Of a DNA stretch of 62,356 nt, positions 1 through 8,229 are shown one piece after another. The stretch is taken from the NCBI RefSeq assembly GCF_000336615.1, contig NZ_AOLW01000035.1, positions 942-63,297 of the forward strand, in the 5' to 3' direction. Numbering within the stretch: position 1 is the stretch's first letter; each line of letters starts with the position of its first letter. Both the position numbers and the translations under genes were made by a program. The stretch comes from Haloarcula amylolytica JCM 13557 (lineage in GTDB: Archaea > Halobacteriota > Halobacteria > Halobacteriales > Haloarculaceae). Under the pieces are notes generated by a model. The model saw only the letters and a list, made by a program, of their open reading frames with translations, was not told the origin of the DNA and did no database searches.

Positions 1-78
1 GATTTGTGTCATAGGCAACCGAATCATCCCGCTTCAACTCCTTTGATTTAGCGACCTATCCCGACGCTGTCTAGTGAT

Positions 79-348
79 TCAACAGAGCCTGTTAAAGCGT
101 AGAAACGCGTAGATCGAGAACAACCACCGCCGGAGTGCAACCTTCGAGTGAGCAAAAATCGTGCCCGTTTTGTCGTTGAACGTGCGGTCGCAATTCTTAC
201 AGAGATACCGTTGAAACTCTCTGTAGCTGCCGTTTCTGACCGTCCGGTCAGAACGGCAGCGAGGACAGGTAACACCGTCACGCCAGCGAACCTGCTCCAA
301 CAGGTCCGCTGCGACCGATTCCGAACCAAACACATCTAGCGGAATCAT
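79..348 (-). pseudogene. IS1595-type transposase, N-terminal relic
   Basis: This 89-codon reading frame matches only the start of a haloarchaeal IS1595-like transposase. A zinc ribbon is visible, with Cys pairs at residues 28/31 and 50/53, followed by a helical stretch ending near AFLRFN. The catalytic DDE domain that should follow is absent: homology stops at RFN and a stop codon comes three codons later. The sequence next to the break on the window side is unrelated. It is therefore a dead fragment. Which named element it came from cannot be told here. Confidence 0.75.
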
Positions 349-785
349 TCGTGTCGGGCACCGCTGCCGCGGTGCCCTTGTCCTCTTCGACTCCAGAGCT
401 ACTGCTCAACAGTATCCACAATCTCCTACGCAAGAGCGATTAGCGTATCGGCAGCAGCAGAGGCCATTTGGGTGTCAGGAGTGTGTCAATTATCTATCTC
501 TGAGTATATCTGGGACTTGTATCCGTTGAACACCTTCTCAAAGACCACTGTCTTCTCCTAACGTAGCACGCCGAATGCCTTGTTGAACGCAAGACAGCGT
601 TGGGATAGGGTCAATTTTCTACAGTTTCACAGCGCCAGAGGCGAGTTTTTGAACTCAGAAGATGCAGTAGCCGCCACTCACGGTGTCTGCTGAAGGGTCA
701 AAACTATATCATCTTGCTCCATTGTTTCCGACGACGGCGATGCCTCTCCCGGGTACGTCCGGAGAAGGGGAGCAGGCGGCGAGCC
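349..785. other. gene-free stretch with a strong hairpin
   Basis: No convincing gene is seen. At 356-377 there is a perfect 9-bp inverted repeat (GGGCACCGC / GCGGTGCCC) with a 4-nt loop, just upstream of the transposase relic on the minus strand. The rest is lower in GC than the core part of the window and looks like decayed accessory DNA. Confidence 0.5.
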
Positions 786-800
786 CTAACTCGCCGCCTG
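773..800. repeat. 11-bp perfect hairpin at the IS5 relic 3' end
   Basis: CAGGCGGCGAG and CTCGCCGCCTG form an 11-bp stem with a 6-nt loop. The hairpin overlaps the stop codon of the transposase relic. It could be a transcription stop, a structure that blocks readthrough, or part of the element's end. The geometry is certain; the function is inference. Confidence 0.55.
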
Positions 801-1439
801 CGTCAGGTTATGGACGATACACTTTCGTGTCAGCTCCCGGAACTGGCCGTGCCAGCTCCGGGAGCGGAGCTTCTCGCCGTCGTCTTCCTTCAGCTGCGAG
901 AAGCCGGTTTCACTCATCCAGCGCTGGTTGTAGTCATCGTTCATTCGGGCGTTGTGAGCCTTCTACAACAGTGTCTGCTCCCTGTGCTTGATCAACGGTC
1001 GCGTTGAGTTGGAGCGACACTCCTCGCGGAGGTCGCTCCACGAGTAGTTCGCGCGGTCGCGGTAGTGGTAGCTGGTTTGATCGCGTTGGAAGCCGATTGC
1101 GTCAATTGTAGCTTCACCACTCCAGTCCGCCTGCTCCGGCGAAGCGCGGAGCAGGCGGCGGAGTTCACGTATCCGGTACTCTTGTTCCCATCGGCAGAGC
1201 GAGCTATAGTGGGGTGCCTCGTCGAGATCGAATACAGCAAGAACACCGGGCATCTCGTTGAGGTAATCTCCCGTCTCGCGGAGACTCTTAACCAGTTCGA
1301 CTCGGTACAGAATTAACGCGATCTGTACCCACTTGGCGTACCCGTCCGCACCGTCCGGCGCGGCGGGTACGTCCGGATCGTCAACGTGCTGTTTGGCAAG
1401 ATTTCGACACATCCGTGCGAGCCGTCTGGGCGATGCCAT
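786..1439 (-). pseudogene. IS5-family (ISH-type) transposase, internally deleted and with a nonsense codon
   Basis: The N-terminal part is a typical haloarchaeal IS5-family transposase, from MASPRRLARMCRNLAKQH through SGEATIDAIGFQRDQTS. After HYRDRANYS the protein jumps to SWSDLREECRSNS, which normally lies dozens of residues further on. The middle, with part of the catalytic core, is lost. An in-frame TAG then stops translation after REQTLL. The same frame continues beyond it as KAHNARMNDDYNQRWMSETG up to a natural stop at 786. The deletion probably occurred between two short ANYS-coding repeats. The element cannot make active transposase. Confidence 0.85.
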
Positions 1440-1508
1440 ATCGTCAGACGGCGTCCATTTCCCGGTTAGTCTGACGGAATCTTTCTGTGAGAGGGTCTGA
1501 AGCTGCCG

Positions 1509-1706
1509 TCAATCAGTGGCAAAACAAGGCATATTATATTCTTTGAGGAAGACGGTCAAAGTAAGCGTCCGGTCGTCTGGTTCGACAAACTCGTCATCAA
1601 CCTCCCGTTCGATCCAGAGGCTGACGACACGGCCACTGCCGTGCCGTAATAATTCGGAGTTATCGGCTCTGTCGCTCTCAACATACGGTTTATTGTTACG
1701 CGCCAC
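1509..1706 (-). pseudogene. relic repeated in the relE remnant at 5.9 kb
   Basis: A 65-codon frame contains VVSLWIEREVDD-FVEPDDR-LTLTVFL. About 100 bp here (1549-1650) matches 5823-5925 at roughly 85% identity. In the second copy the block runs on into a RelE-like toxin; here homology stops after FLKE. I read it as the 3' end of an antitoxin-like gene and the 5' end of a toxin gene whose remainder has gone. A functional 65-aa protein is possible but unlikely. Confidence 0.4.
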
Positions 1707-2248
1707 AGACTGATCTCATAACAGGTTTCAAGAGTTCGCCAATACCGGCAATTCTTAGGTCTATATTCAAACTATTATCACAATAAGACGATGATGCGCC
1801 AGATGTTCGGATAGAACTGCCAAATGTCTATACTTCTTTATTTTATCAACTACTAATAAGCCGTTATTTTGTCTCCAATTTTCTTCACTACAGGGTTATC
1901 GGCATGACCCATGTCGCCACGGTCCGAATGTGATGGCAATCCCTTCTTCACGACGCCCGGACTGAGCCGTATTGGATCGTGAGCAAGCTACTTCTAGGCG
2001 GCTATGGGTGCGCGATTGCGGCTAAGATCTTGAGGAGCGATGTGTGCTCTGTGCCGTGAACGCTCGCCTCGCAGACTGAAATAACTTTGTCGGTGAGATC
2101 GCCGAACCGATTCTAGGGGCAGGTATCATGGCGTCCGTATCGACGAGATAGGCCAGGAGACGCCCCAATCCAGCGTCCCCGTGCTGTCATGTGCGCCCTT
2201 GGAGAGAACTCTCTCGACGCTGCCGGCCCCTATGAACTCGCCCAGAAA
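1707..2248. other. gene-free stretch left of the origin region
   Basis: I see no gene with haloarchaeal codon use. The part around 1770-1900 is AT-rich for this genome. It separates the relE relic from the first Orc-binding-like repeat. Confidence 0.5.
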
Positions 2249-2330
2249 GAGAGTCGATTTCGTGTGCTTTTCGGCTCGCATCCACTTGGGAGCAGTTCGG
2301 TGAGAGTGAGAGTCCGTTTCGTATGCTTTC
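2249..2330 (+). repeat. two forward ORB-like repeats, left set
   Basis: Two copies of a repeat with consensus near GAGAGTACGTTTCGTCTG lie at 2249-2269 and 2308-2330. They keep the GAGAGT block and the TTTCGT core but differ elsewhere; the first matches about 15 of 21 positions. They sit just past the end of the broken orc copy. Relative to that gene they point the same way as the 4982/5095 copies do relative to the intact orc. Confidence 0.55.
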
Positions 2331-3215
2331 ACTCGCTATGTATGGCCATTTCTGTCCGGGCCTCCAAGACGATTTTCGGGTCGAGATCAAGTTCGTACTC
2401 GTAATACTGTCCACTACTCAGTCCCTTGATCGTGGCGACAGAGAAACCCAAGCATATGGAGGTCCGAAAGGTGATCCTGAATGCTCTTCAGGGTAGACAG
2501 CGGCGAGGCGGCGTGTGAGTCGGCGACTTGCTCGTACGTTTGTTGGAGCTCTTTCGACCGTGCCGGGACCTCATCCTGGGTCTGCAAGTTCGCAATCGCT
2601 TCTAAGATGTACTGTGCGTGTTCGGTTTGGTCCCGGATCTTGTCCTCCAGCCGACCGCGCTGTACCTGCTCCCGTGCGGCCTCAATATGATCGTCCATGA
2701 CAGACGTCTCACCGTTCCGTTCGGCTAGCTCTGCTCCGACACGGAGCAGATCGAGCGCCTGCCGTGCGTTCCCCATATCTTGTGCGGCCAGCGCGGCCGC
2801 ATTTGCGATCGCCGATAGGTCACATGCCTCATCCACGAAGGCTCGTTCCGCTCGGTGCTCCAGAATCGTTCGCAGTTCCCCAGCATCGTACGGGCTGAAG
2901 GAAATCTCGGTTTCCATCAACGTATCCTTGACCTTCGGCGATAGCGTTCGCCGAAACGTGTAGTCATTGCTGATCCCGATCACCCCGACCTTCGCGTCCG
3001 TGATGTGACCGTTTGCTCGTGCGCGTGGTAGCTCTGTACAGCAGCGTATTCGCATCTTCCAGGTGGTCGATTTCGTCGAACACGACAAGGTACGTTCCGC
3101 CGATGCGATCGAACTGTCTGTATAGCTTGTCGAACGGGTCTCCAGTCCCGAGGCCCTGCTGTGCAGGTTCTCACCAACTTTTTTCATGAGCCCCTTCAGC
3201 CGGCTATCGAAGCGG
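2329..3215 (-). pseudogene. orc1/cdc6 initiator, frameshifted and N-terminally truncated
   Basis: The stretch is clearly homologous to the intact orc next door. It has a Walker B region (LVVFDEIDHL), sensor 1 (GVIGISNDY), sensor 2 (GNARQALDLLR) and the winged-helix tail ending in YYEYELDLDP. These parts lie in different frames. A base is missing near 3162, an extra base sits near 3035, and a further indel near 2415 puts a TAG before the last 30 codons. The N-terminal Walker A region is absent. The gene faces away from the intact copy, with the shared repeats between them. It is a dead paralogue rather than a sequencing slip, since several lesions are present. Confidence 0.85.
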
Positions 3216-3333
3216 TCGCCGAGTCGGCACTTCTGACCCGAGGCAGGGACGACTGTATCTGGGTCGGAGGTGGGCCGCAGAACACCTGAAGCTATCTGCG
3301 ACGACTTCGGCGATACCATCTGATCCAGGGTGA

Positions 3334-3357
3334 GAGAGTACGTTTCGTCTGTCTCGA
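3334..3357 (+). repeat. ORB-like repeat, consensus copy
   Basis: This copy reads GAGAGTACGTTTCGTCTGTC and continues CTCGA. It agrees almost fully with the inverted copy at 4982 and with the copy at 3552. It lies between the broken and the intact orc genes. Confidence 0.65.
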
Positions 3358-3551
3358 CTCTTCCGGTGTAATCCTCGGAGGAAGTCCATAGCCCGTCTCT
3401 TGACGACCCCGCTCCAGTGTGCTGACCATTGATGAACCTCCTCGGAGTCACATGGTTCGCGATGTCTTGTCAGCCCAAAAGAACCCGTCTTTCAGACAAT
3501 CGTGAAGCACTCAGCCTGCTCTGTCTGGAAAGAGCCGCCCTCGGAACGGGA

Positions 3552-3573
3552 GAGAGTACGTTTCGTTTGTCTT
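3552..3573 (+). repeat. ORB-like repeat
   Basis: This copy reads GAGAGTACGTTTCGTTTGTC followed by TT. It differs from the 3334 copy by one base in the first 20. It is in forward orientation about 200 bp upstream of the intact orc. Confidence 0.65.
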
Positions 3574-3620
3574 CGACTGCGACGCTGGGTACTCCACGGT
3601 ACCACTCAGCCTCTCCTTCA

Positions 3621-3644
3621 GAGAGGAGATTTCGTTTGTCTCTT
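3621..3644 (+). repeat. ORB-like repeat nearest the orc promoter
   Basis: This copy reads GAGAGGAGATTTCGTTTGTC and then TCTT. It is more divergent in the middle but keeps TTTCGTTTGTCTC. A further pair of half-copies in reverse (GACAAACGAGACAAAC, about 3707-3726) leads into the AT-rich promoter. Binding here could also autoregulate orc; that is inference. Confidence 0.55.
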
Positions 3645-3730
3645 GACGCCCGACTATAGGCAGCAGTTCGATAGCTGAGGGGCGACCAATGACTAGTAAT
3701 AGACCAAGACAAACGAGACAAACAAAAGCA

Positions 3731-3750
3731 GGTTTTATATATAATCGATA
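3731..3750 (+). promoter_or_regulatory. orc promoter, TATA box
   Basis: TTTTATATATAA at about 3733-3744 is a strong archaeal TATA box. Archaeal transcription starts about 25 bp downstream of the box centre, which would be near 3763. That lies after the ATG at 3755 and just before the ATG at 3770, so the sixth residue (MSGPFSD) may be the real, leaderless start. Confidence 0.6.
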
Positions 3751-3754
3751 ACTC

Positions 3755-4969
3755 ATGGCAAATAGACATATGTCCGGACCGTTTAGCGACGTCGAACGCT
3801 CTCTCTTTACTGCAAAGGAGGTTCTCTCCGAAGACTACCAACCTGATCAGATCCTTGAGCGTGACGAGGAAATCGATGAGTATCGCCACGCGCTTGAGGA
3901 CGTCCTCTTCGGCCGGACGCCACAGAACATCATGCTCTATGGGAGGGCGGGACTCGGGAAAACTGCGGTGACGACATACATGATGGAAGCGCTTCAAATT
4001 GAAGCCGAAGAGCGCCCCGACGCCGACGACCTGTTCGTCCACGAGTTGAACTGTAACGGAAAAACAGTCTACTCGGTTGTCCGAGCGCTCGTCAACGAAC
4101 TGCTCCCGGAGACTGCGAGTGACTTCCCAAAACGAGGGCTCAGTACAGCCGATGCGTTTGAGGAACTGTACGCGCAACTCGACCGGCAAGGCGGGACACA
4201 CCTTATCGTGTTCGATGAGATTGATCATCTCGGCGACGCCGACACGCTCCTGTACGAACTCCCCAGGGCACGCTCGATCGGCCACATCACGGAGTCGAAG
4301 ATCGGCGTCATCGGGATCAGCAACAACTACAGATTTCGACAAGGTCTCTCGCCAAAGGTCAAAGACACCTTGATGGAAGCTGAGATTTCGTTCAGCCCGT
4401 ACGACGCCAGTGAACTCCGAACAATACTCGCCAACCGCGCCGATCACGCGTTTGCCGACGGCGCCTGTGACGACTCAGCGGTCGCGCGAGCAGCAGCGAT
4501 CGCGGCGAAAGACCGGGGAAACGCTCGACAAGCGATCGATCTCCTCAGGGTCGGTGGTGAGGTGGCGAAAAAGCAGGAGGCTGATAGCGTTGACGATTCG
4601 CATATCGTTGCGGCCCAGGAACTCGTTCAACGCGGTCGGTTGCGAAATCGGATCCGCGATCAGACCCAGCACGCCCAGCTACTTCTCGAAACGCTCGCGT
4701 ATCTCGAGCAACAGGAGGAGACACTGGCCCGTTCGAAGACGATCAAGACCCGATACGAGCGCGTCGCGGACTCACACGCCGTGGAACCGCTCACGACGCT
4801 CAAGAGTATTCAAAACCATCTCTCGGACCTCCATATGCTCGGATTTCTCCATCGAACCGATCGGAATCGTGGCGAGAGCGGCGGCCGGTACTACGAGTAT
4901 GGCCTCGATCTCGATCCCGAGATCGTCCTCGACATCAGAGCCGAGATCGAAGCGGAACGCGCCCCGTGA
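3755..4969 (+). CDS. orc: Orc1/Cdc6-type replication initiator
   Basis: This 404-residue AAA+ protein should bind origin repeats and help load the MCM helicase. Walker A is GRAGLGKT (63-70) and Walker B is IVFDEID (151-157). Sensor 1 is around GVIGISNN (184-191), sensor 2 is GNARQAIDLLR (255-265), and a C-terminal winged helix follows from about 300. The length fits the family. It is flanked by repeats that probably are its binding sites, and a broken paralogue points the other way. It belongs to the accessory Orc types that haloarchaea carry in several copies; which subgroup cannot be settled by eye. Translation may begin at the ATG at 3770, which fits the TATA box better. Confidence 0.95.
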   Translation: MANRHMSGPFSDVERSLFTAKEVLSEDYQPDQILERDEEIDEYRHALEDVLFGRTPQNIMLYGRAGLGKTAVTTYMMEALQIEAEERPDADDLFVHELNCNGKTVYSVVRALVNELLPETASDFPKRGLSTADAFEELYAQLDRQGGTHLIVFDEIDHLGDADTLLYELPRARSIGHITESKIGVIGISNNYRFRQGLSPKVKDTLMEAEISFSPYDASELRTILANRADHAFADGACDDSAVARAAAIAAKDRGNARQAIDLLRVGGEVAKKQEADSVDDSHIVAAQELVQRGRLRNRIRDQTQHAQLLLETLAYLEQQEETLARSKTIKTRYERVADSHAVEPLTTLKSIQNHLSDLHMLGFLHRTDRNRGESGGRYYEYGLDLDPEIVLDIRAEIEAERAP

Positions 4970-4980
4970 GACCTCGGCGC

Positions 4981-5120
4981 GAAGACAGACGAAACGTCCT
5001 CTCTCATTTCCGGTTTCGTTTTCTCACACTCCCTGATCGCGGCGGAGATATCGAAAGCAAATCTGGTGAGAGTCGCACTGTCTGGGCACCCTCCAAGACA
5101 GACGAAACGAGGTGTGTCTC
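4981..5120 (-). repeat. two inverted ORB-like repeats, right set
   Basis: At 4982-5005 the reverse strand reads GAGAGGACGTTTCGTCTGTC, which is 19 of 20 identical to the 3334 copy. At 5095-5120 the core TCGTTTCGTCTGTC is kept while the left half has changed. Both face back towards the orc gene. A half-match in forward direction (GGTTTCGTTTTCTC) lies between them near 5012. Confidence 0.65.
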
Positions 5121-5170
5121 TTCCACCTGCTTCTATATGCAGAACTACGCCGCTATCGCTGCCGACTACG

Positions 5171-5428
5171 TCACTGTCCACCCACGCTGGTCTGCCACCA
5201 CAGGTCCGTCACCACCGCACGGCCGACGGGCCGCCAGTGACAGCCCGTCCATTCTTCCTCATGCCGGTCCCACCCAGGTCCGTCCGGGCGCGGGTCGAAC
5301 TGCAACCGTCGCCACACCCCACTGCGGTCTCTATACCGAATCTCAAGCGATTCGCCGGTCGATGCATGGTCAGTTGCTGTGCCGTCTGTGCCCGGGTCGT
5401 CACCGAGCGTACATTCGTTTTCAGACAT
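5171..5428 (-). CDS. small haloarchaeal protein of unknown function
   Basis: The ATG at 5428 opens an 85-residue acidic frame. It is rich in Trp and Arg towards the end (SGVWRRLQFDPR, EEEWTGCHWRPVGR). The Trp-rich pattern resembles small haloarchaeal proteins of unknown role that I cannot name. Base composition is typical of coding sequence here. It is isolated beside the origin repeats and near the relE relic. It could be a real small protein or a remnant. Confidence 0.5.
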   Translation of the reverse strand: MSENECTLGDDPGTDGTATDHASTGESLEIRYRDRSGVWRRLQFDPRPDGPGWDRHEEEWTGCHWRPVGRAVVTDLWWQTSVGGQ

Positions 5429-5577
5429 GGTTCGTGACACCAGGAAGATTTTCCATGCGCCGCTCCGCCACGCGGCTGAATACCGTCCGAATATTCTATC
5501 TGTATCCGATAAACGGTCAGTACGGTTCGTACACAAGCCGCTTGTGGTCATAGTCCTGTTATAGAATCAGAGTAGTC

Positions 5578-5935
5578 TCAGAATCTGTAGCGGTCGTGGG
5601 CTTCGTCAATCGGGAGCATTTCGAGCACACGAACCTCTGTCTCATCTTCTGCAATCGTATAGAAGGCTGTGTACGTCCGGGAGATATGCATCCGGTAACG
5701 GCCTCGGCGGCCGTCGATAGGCAGTTTTTCTTTATCCTCCCGACCCTGACCAGAATACGGTTTGCGGCGAGATATCCGAGTTTCTCTTTGCAAATACGTG
5801 TCGTCTTATCGTCGGCGGCTTCGAGGAAGACGGCCAGAGTAAGCGCTCGGTCGTCTGGTTCGACGAACTGGTCATCACTCTCCCGCTTGATCCAGAGGCT
5901 GGCGACACGGACACAGCCGCGCCGTGAACCCGCGG
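5578..5935 (-). pseudogene. RelE/ParE-type toxin, frameshifted
   Basis: The second half reads KPYSGQGREDKEKLPIDG through SRTYTAFYTIAEDETEV to PIDEAHDRYRF, the typical C-terminal half of a haloarchaeal RelE-like mRNA interferase. The N-terminal half (LTLAVFLEAADDKTTRICKE) lies in another frame. One base appears to be missing near 5775, at the join between GYLAAN and PYSGQG. Upstream codons (VASLWIKRE) probably are the tail of the antitoxin, otherwise lost. The start of the toxin cannot be fixed. No working toxin can be made from this reading. Confidence 0.75.
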
Positions 5936-6105
5936 TTCAACTCATGCGGTAACGCGGAATTTCCTTGCCCAGGGACCGAGCGAAGCGAGTGTGTAGCGAG
6001 GGGAAAATGCGTTCGTATAGGCTACGAGCATCATTCGTAATCGTAACTAAACGTCGCAACTGTGGCAGGCGACGTGGATCGGGCGGAAAGAGAGATTCTG
6101 GAAAG

Positions 6106-6552
6106 TCAGGACGGTTCGTCTTCGTCAGGCTCCGGATCATCCGCTACGGTGCGTTCTCGTTCCGGAGGCTCCGGTGGTGCCAAGACCGAGACTGCGAGTT
6201 CGTAGCCACGCGTCTCGGCAAGCGGGTCGAACACCTCCTCACAAAGCCGTTCAAACACTCGGCTCGCGGCAGACTCCACACGCGACTGATTCCAAGCGTC
6301 TTCAATATGTGGAATAAGCGTATCCAGCAGCGTAAGAAACGGACCGACAGTGTACGTCTCCCGAAGATCGATAACGATGATGTCTGGATCAGGTTCCTTC
6401 GTGAGCCAGCGATAGCAATACGATTCCTGAACGAACTCACTTACACGAGTGCCGATCGCTCGCCCGGTGCTGATGACCTGTGACCCGTCGCTAATCGCGC
6501 TGATTTTCTCTCCGACAGTGTCAGGGTTTAGCGACCCGGATTCCTCGGACAT
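6106..6552 (-). CDS. acidic haloarchaeal protein of unknown function, partner of the DUF4330 gene
   Basis: The protein has 148 residues from the ATG at 6552. A longer frame opens at a GTG at 6615, but its extra residues are basic and unlike haloarchaeal protein, so I chose the ATG. The core (DIIVIDLRETYTVGPFLTLLD, IEDAWNQSRVES) looks like a soluble alpha/beta fold. The tail is very acidic (DDPEPDEDEPS). It lies 49 bp after the DUF4330 gene on the same strand, so the two are probably cotranscribed. I do not recognise a function. Confidence 0.7.
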   Translation of the reverse strand: MSEESGSLNPDTVGEKISAISDGSQVISTGRAIGTRVSEFVQESYCYRWLTKEPDPDIIVIDLRETYTVGPFLTLLDTLIPHIEDAWNQSRVESAASRVFERLCEEVFDPLAETRGYELAVSVLAPPEPPERERTVADDPEPDEDEPS

Positions 6553-6601
6553 CCGATTACATACTGGTTTGAGTGATCTACCATACCGTTTATGATGTTG
6601 T

Positions 6602-8017
6602 TCAGAGCCCAACACTCACGACCGTCGCTTCAATAGTGATTGTCCCCAGATTGATCACAACTGTCGAGCCCTGCTGGAGAGACTCGCCTTTGAACTGGAC
6701 ACCGCTTGTCGACTCGCGGACCCGGAGTTCAGTCGTGATGGTGATATCACGCAAGTACGGATGATCAGCGACGTTTACCGTGCCGTTATCGCCCGTCGTG
6801 ATGATGACAGATGGCTCGGTGTTGACGCGGCTGACGCGAGCGATTGTTTCGCCACCACTGGTCTCGGTCATGCCGGGTTCGATCGCATCCGCCATGTCCG
6901 CACGCATGTCGGTCATTCGCAGGGTTACCGTCCGATTGGTGAGCGTTCCACGGGGTTCGAGTGCGCCAACACGTTCGATGGTGCCGGAGAGTTCGTAGCT
7001 TTCGGTCGAAATAGTGATGTTGTTCCCACGCTGGACGGCGGCGCTACCGAACTGCTGACGACCGGCGTTTTCCAGAGTGGCCAACGAGAGCCCCACGAGC
7101 GCGCGTTTGCGGTCGGGGTTCTGGGTCGCGTACGTGGTGACCGTTCGTACTTCGGCTGCCTCGTACCCGGCGACGGTAGTGACGTCGCCGGCAGCGATAC
7201 GGCCAGCCGTTTCTGCATCGACGGTTGTTTCCAGGAGCACATCAGTAGTCGTTGGCTGGAGGCCGCTATCCACCTTTTCAATGCGACCGTCGAAGGTGTA
7301 GTCTTCGGCCGGGAGCGTGACCGTCTGCCCGCGCCGCATCTGTGTGCCGCCGAACCGACGGTCAGACTGCTGTCTGTGTGTGTCGAGTTCTGCTTCGACG
7401 AAGACGGTCTGTTCGGTTGAATTCTCGGTTGTGTATGCAGCTACGTCTTCGATAGTCGCGACAGTGCGTCCGCTGAGTCGGATCTCATCACCGGGAGTGA
7501 CGTCTCGCGCTTCGGCGGTGGCCATGGTGTCTCTGAGAACCACCGTCGTGTCTTCCTGAGTGAAACTGTTGTCACCACCCACTGCACGGATCTGACCGTC
7601 TACTTCGTATCGACTCGTCGCGATGGTCAGCGGTCGCCCGAGGCGCGGGGGCGCATTCGCATATGTGAGACTGTCCCCGTCAGGCGGTCCCTGAAGCGTA
7701 GCGCGTAAGATGACACGTGTCTGGTTACCCTGCGGTGTCAGATGGACGTCTGTGATCGTGAGCTCCGAATTACCGTTTGGACTGTACGTGTCTCCCTCGG
7801 TGATTTCTGTGACGATGTATTCAGGTTGTGTCCCGAGATCGAGAGTGACGTTGGTTGTGTTCGGAGCAGGTGGCTCTGGCTCCGGTTGGAGGACAAGTGC
7901 GGCGCCTGCCACAACGACCGCAATGACGAGCAGGGCGGCCAGTGCATCGACGACGTTGACGAGGCCGAAGAGGTTTCCATCCTCGTCGAGGAGGGCCGAC
8001 GAACGACTATCTGCCAT
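6602..8017 (-). CDS. DUF4330-family membrane-anchored protein
   Basis: This 471-residue protein has one N-terminal membrane helix (about 24-42, VDALAALLVIAVVVAGAALV). A long extracellular beta-rich part follows. That part repeats a unit about four times, each with a pattern like RRGQTVTLPAEDYTFDGRIE and ending in a G-I-V turn (near residues 145, 245, 345, 460). The family is DUF4330, often found near cell-surface and polysaccharide genes. The protein is Thr-rich and acidic, as expected for an exposed halophile protein. The next gene at 6552 probably shares its transcript. The molecular role is unknown. Confidence 0.8.
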   Translation of the reverse strand: MADSRSSALLDEDGNLFGLVNVVDALAALLVIAVVVAGAALVLQPEPEPPAPNTTNVTLDLGTQPEYIVTEITEGDTYSPNGNSELTITDVHLTPQGNQTRVILRATLQGPPDGDSLTYANAPPRLGRPLTIATSRYEVDGQIRAVGGDNSFTQEDTTVVLRDTMATAEARDVTPGDEIRLSGRTVATIEDVAAYTTENSTEQTVFVEAELDTHRQQSDRRFGGTQMRRGQTVTLPAEDYTFDGRIEKVDSGLQPTTTDVLLETTVDAETAGRIAAGDVTTVAGYEAAEVRTVTTYATQNPDRKRALVGLSLATLENAGRQQFGSAAVQRGNNITISTESYELSGTIERVGALEPRGTLTNRTVTLRMTDMRADMADAIEPGMTETSGGETIARVSRVNTEPSVIITTGDNGTVNVADHPYLRDITITTELRVRESTSGVQFKGESLQQGSTVVINLGTITIEATVVSVGL

Positions 8018-8229
8018 ACTGTAGGCATTTTTTCGGAGTGGTTTGGCTGTTTCGTTGTACTACTATGACTGTGCCCCTCTCAATTTGCACTTCTCTAAGT
8101 AAGTACAGTCCCTCAGTCAAGATTCCGCTCTGACTGATCCCCCATCTCCCGGACCGAGTGTGGTTAGTCGTCACAATCATTCAGGTCTCGCTCCAACTGA
8201 ACTACGGGCTCCCCACGACGAGTGACATC

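Larger units (their letters stand above)
2249..5120. other. candidate replication origin: orc gene flanked by ORB-like repeats
   Basis: Seven copies of one repeat family surround an intact orc1/cdc6 gene and a decayed orc copy. Five lie in forward orientation to the left (2249, 2308, 3334, 3552, 3621) and two inverted to the right (4982, 5095). Archaeal origins commonly have an orc gene next to inverted Orc-binding boxes and an AT-rich unwinding region. Here the AT-rich stretch is about 3690-3755. The spacer sequences differ but the TTTCGT core is kept, which argues for selection. Origin activity is inferred, not shown. Confidence 0.6.

Noticed and set aside
77-90. GGCTCTGTTGAA-like end (minus strand) as an IS terminal repeat at the relic's break
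   Set aside because: It resembles a transposon end, but no partner repeat was found in the visible part, so I do not claim it.
683-1007. forward frames of about 100 codons at 0.7-1.0 kb
   Set aside because: They lie antisense to the transposase relic, which reads on past its nonsense codon on the minus strand.
3470-4447. 325-codon open frame antisense to orc
   Set aside because: It overlaps the orc AAA+ core on the opposite strand and lacks any motif.
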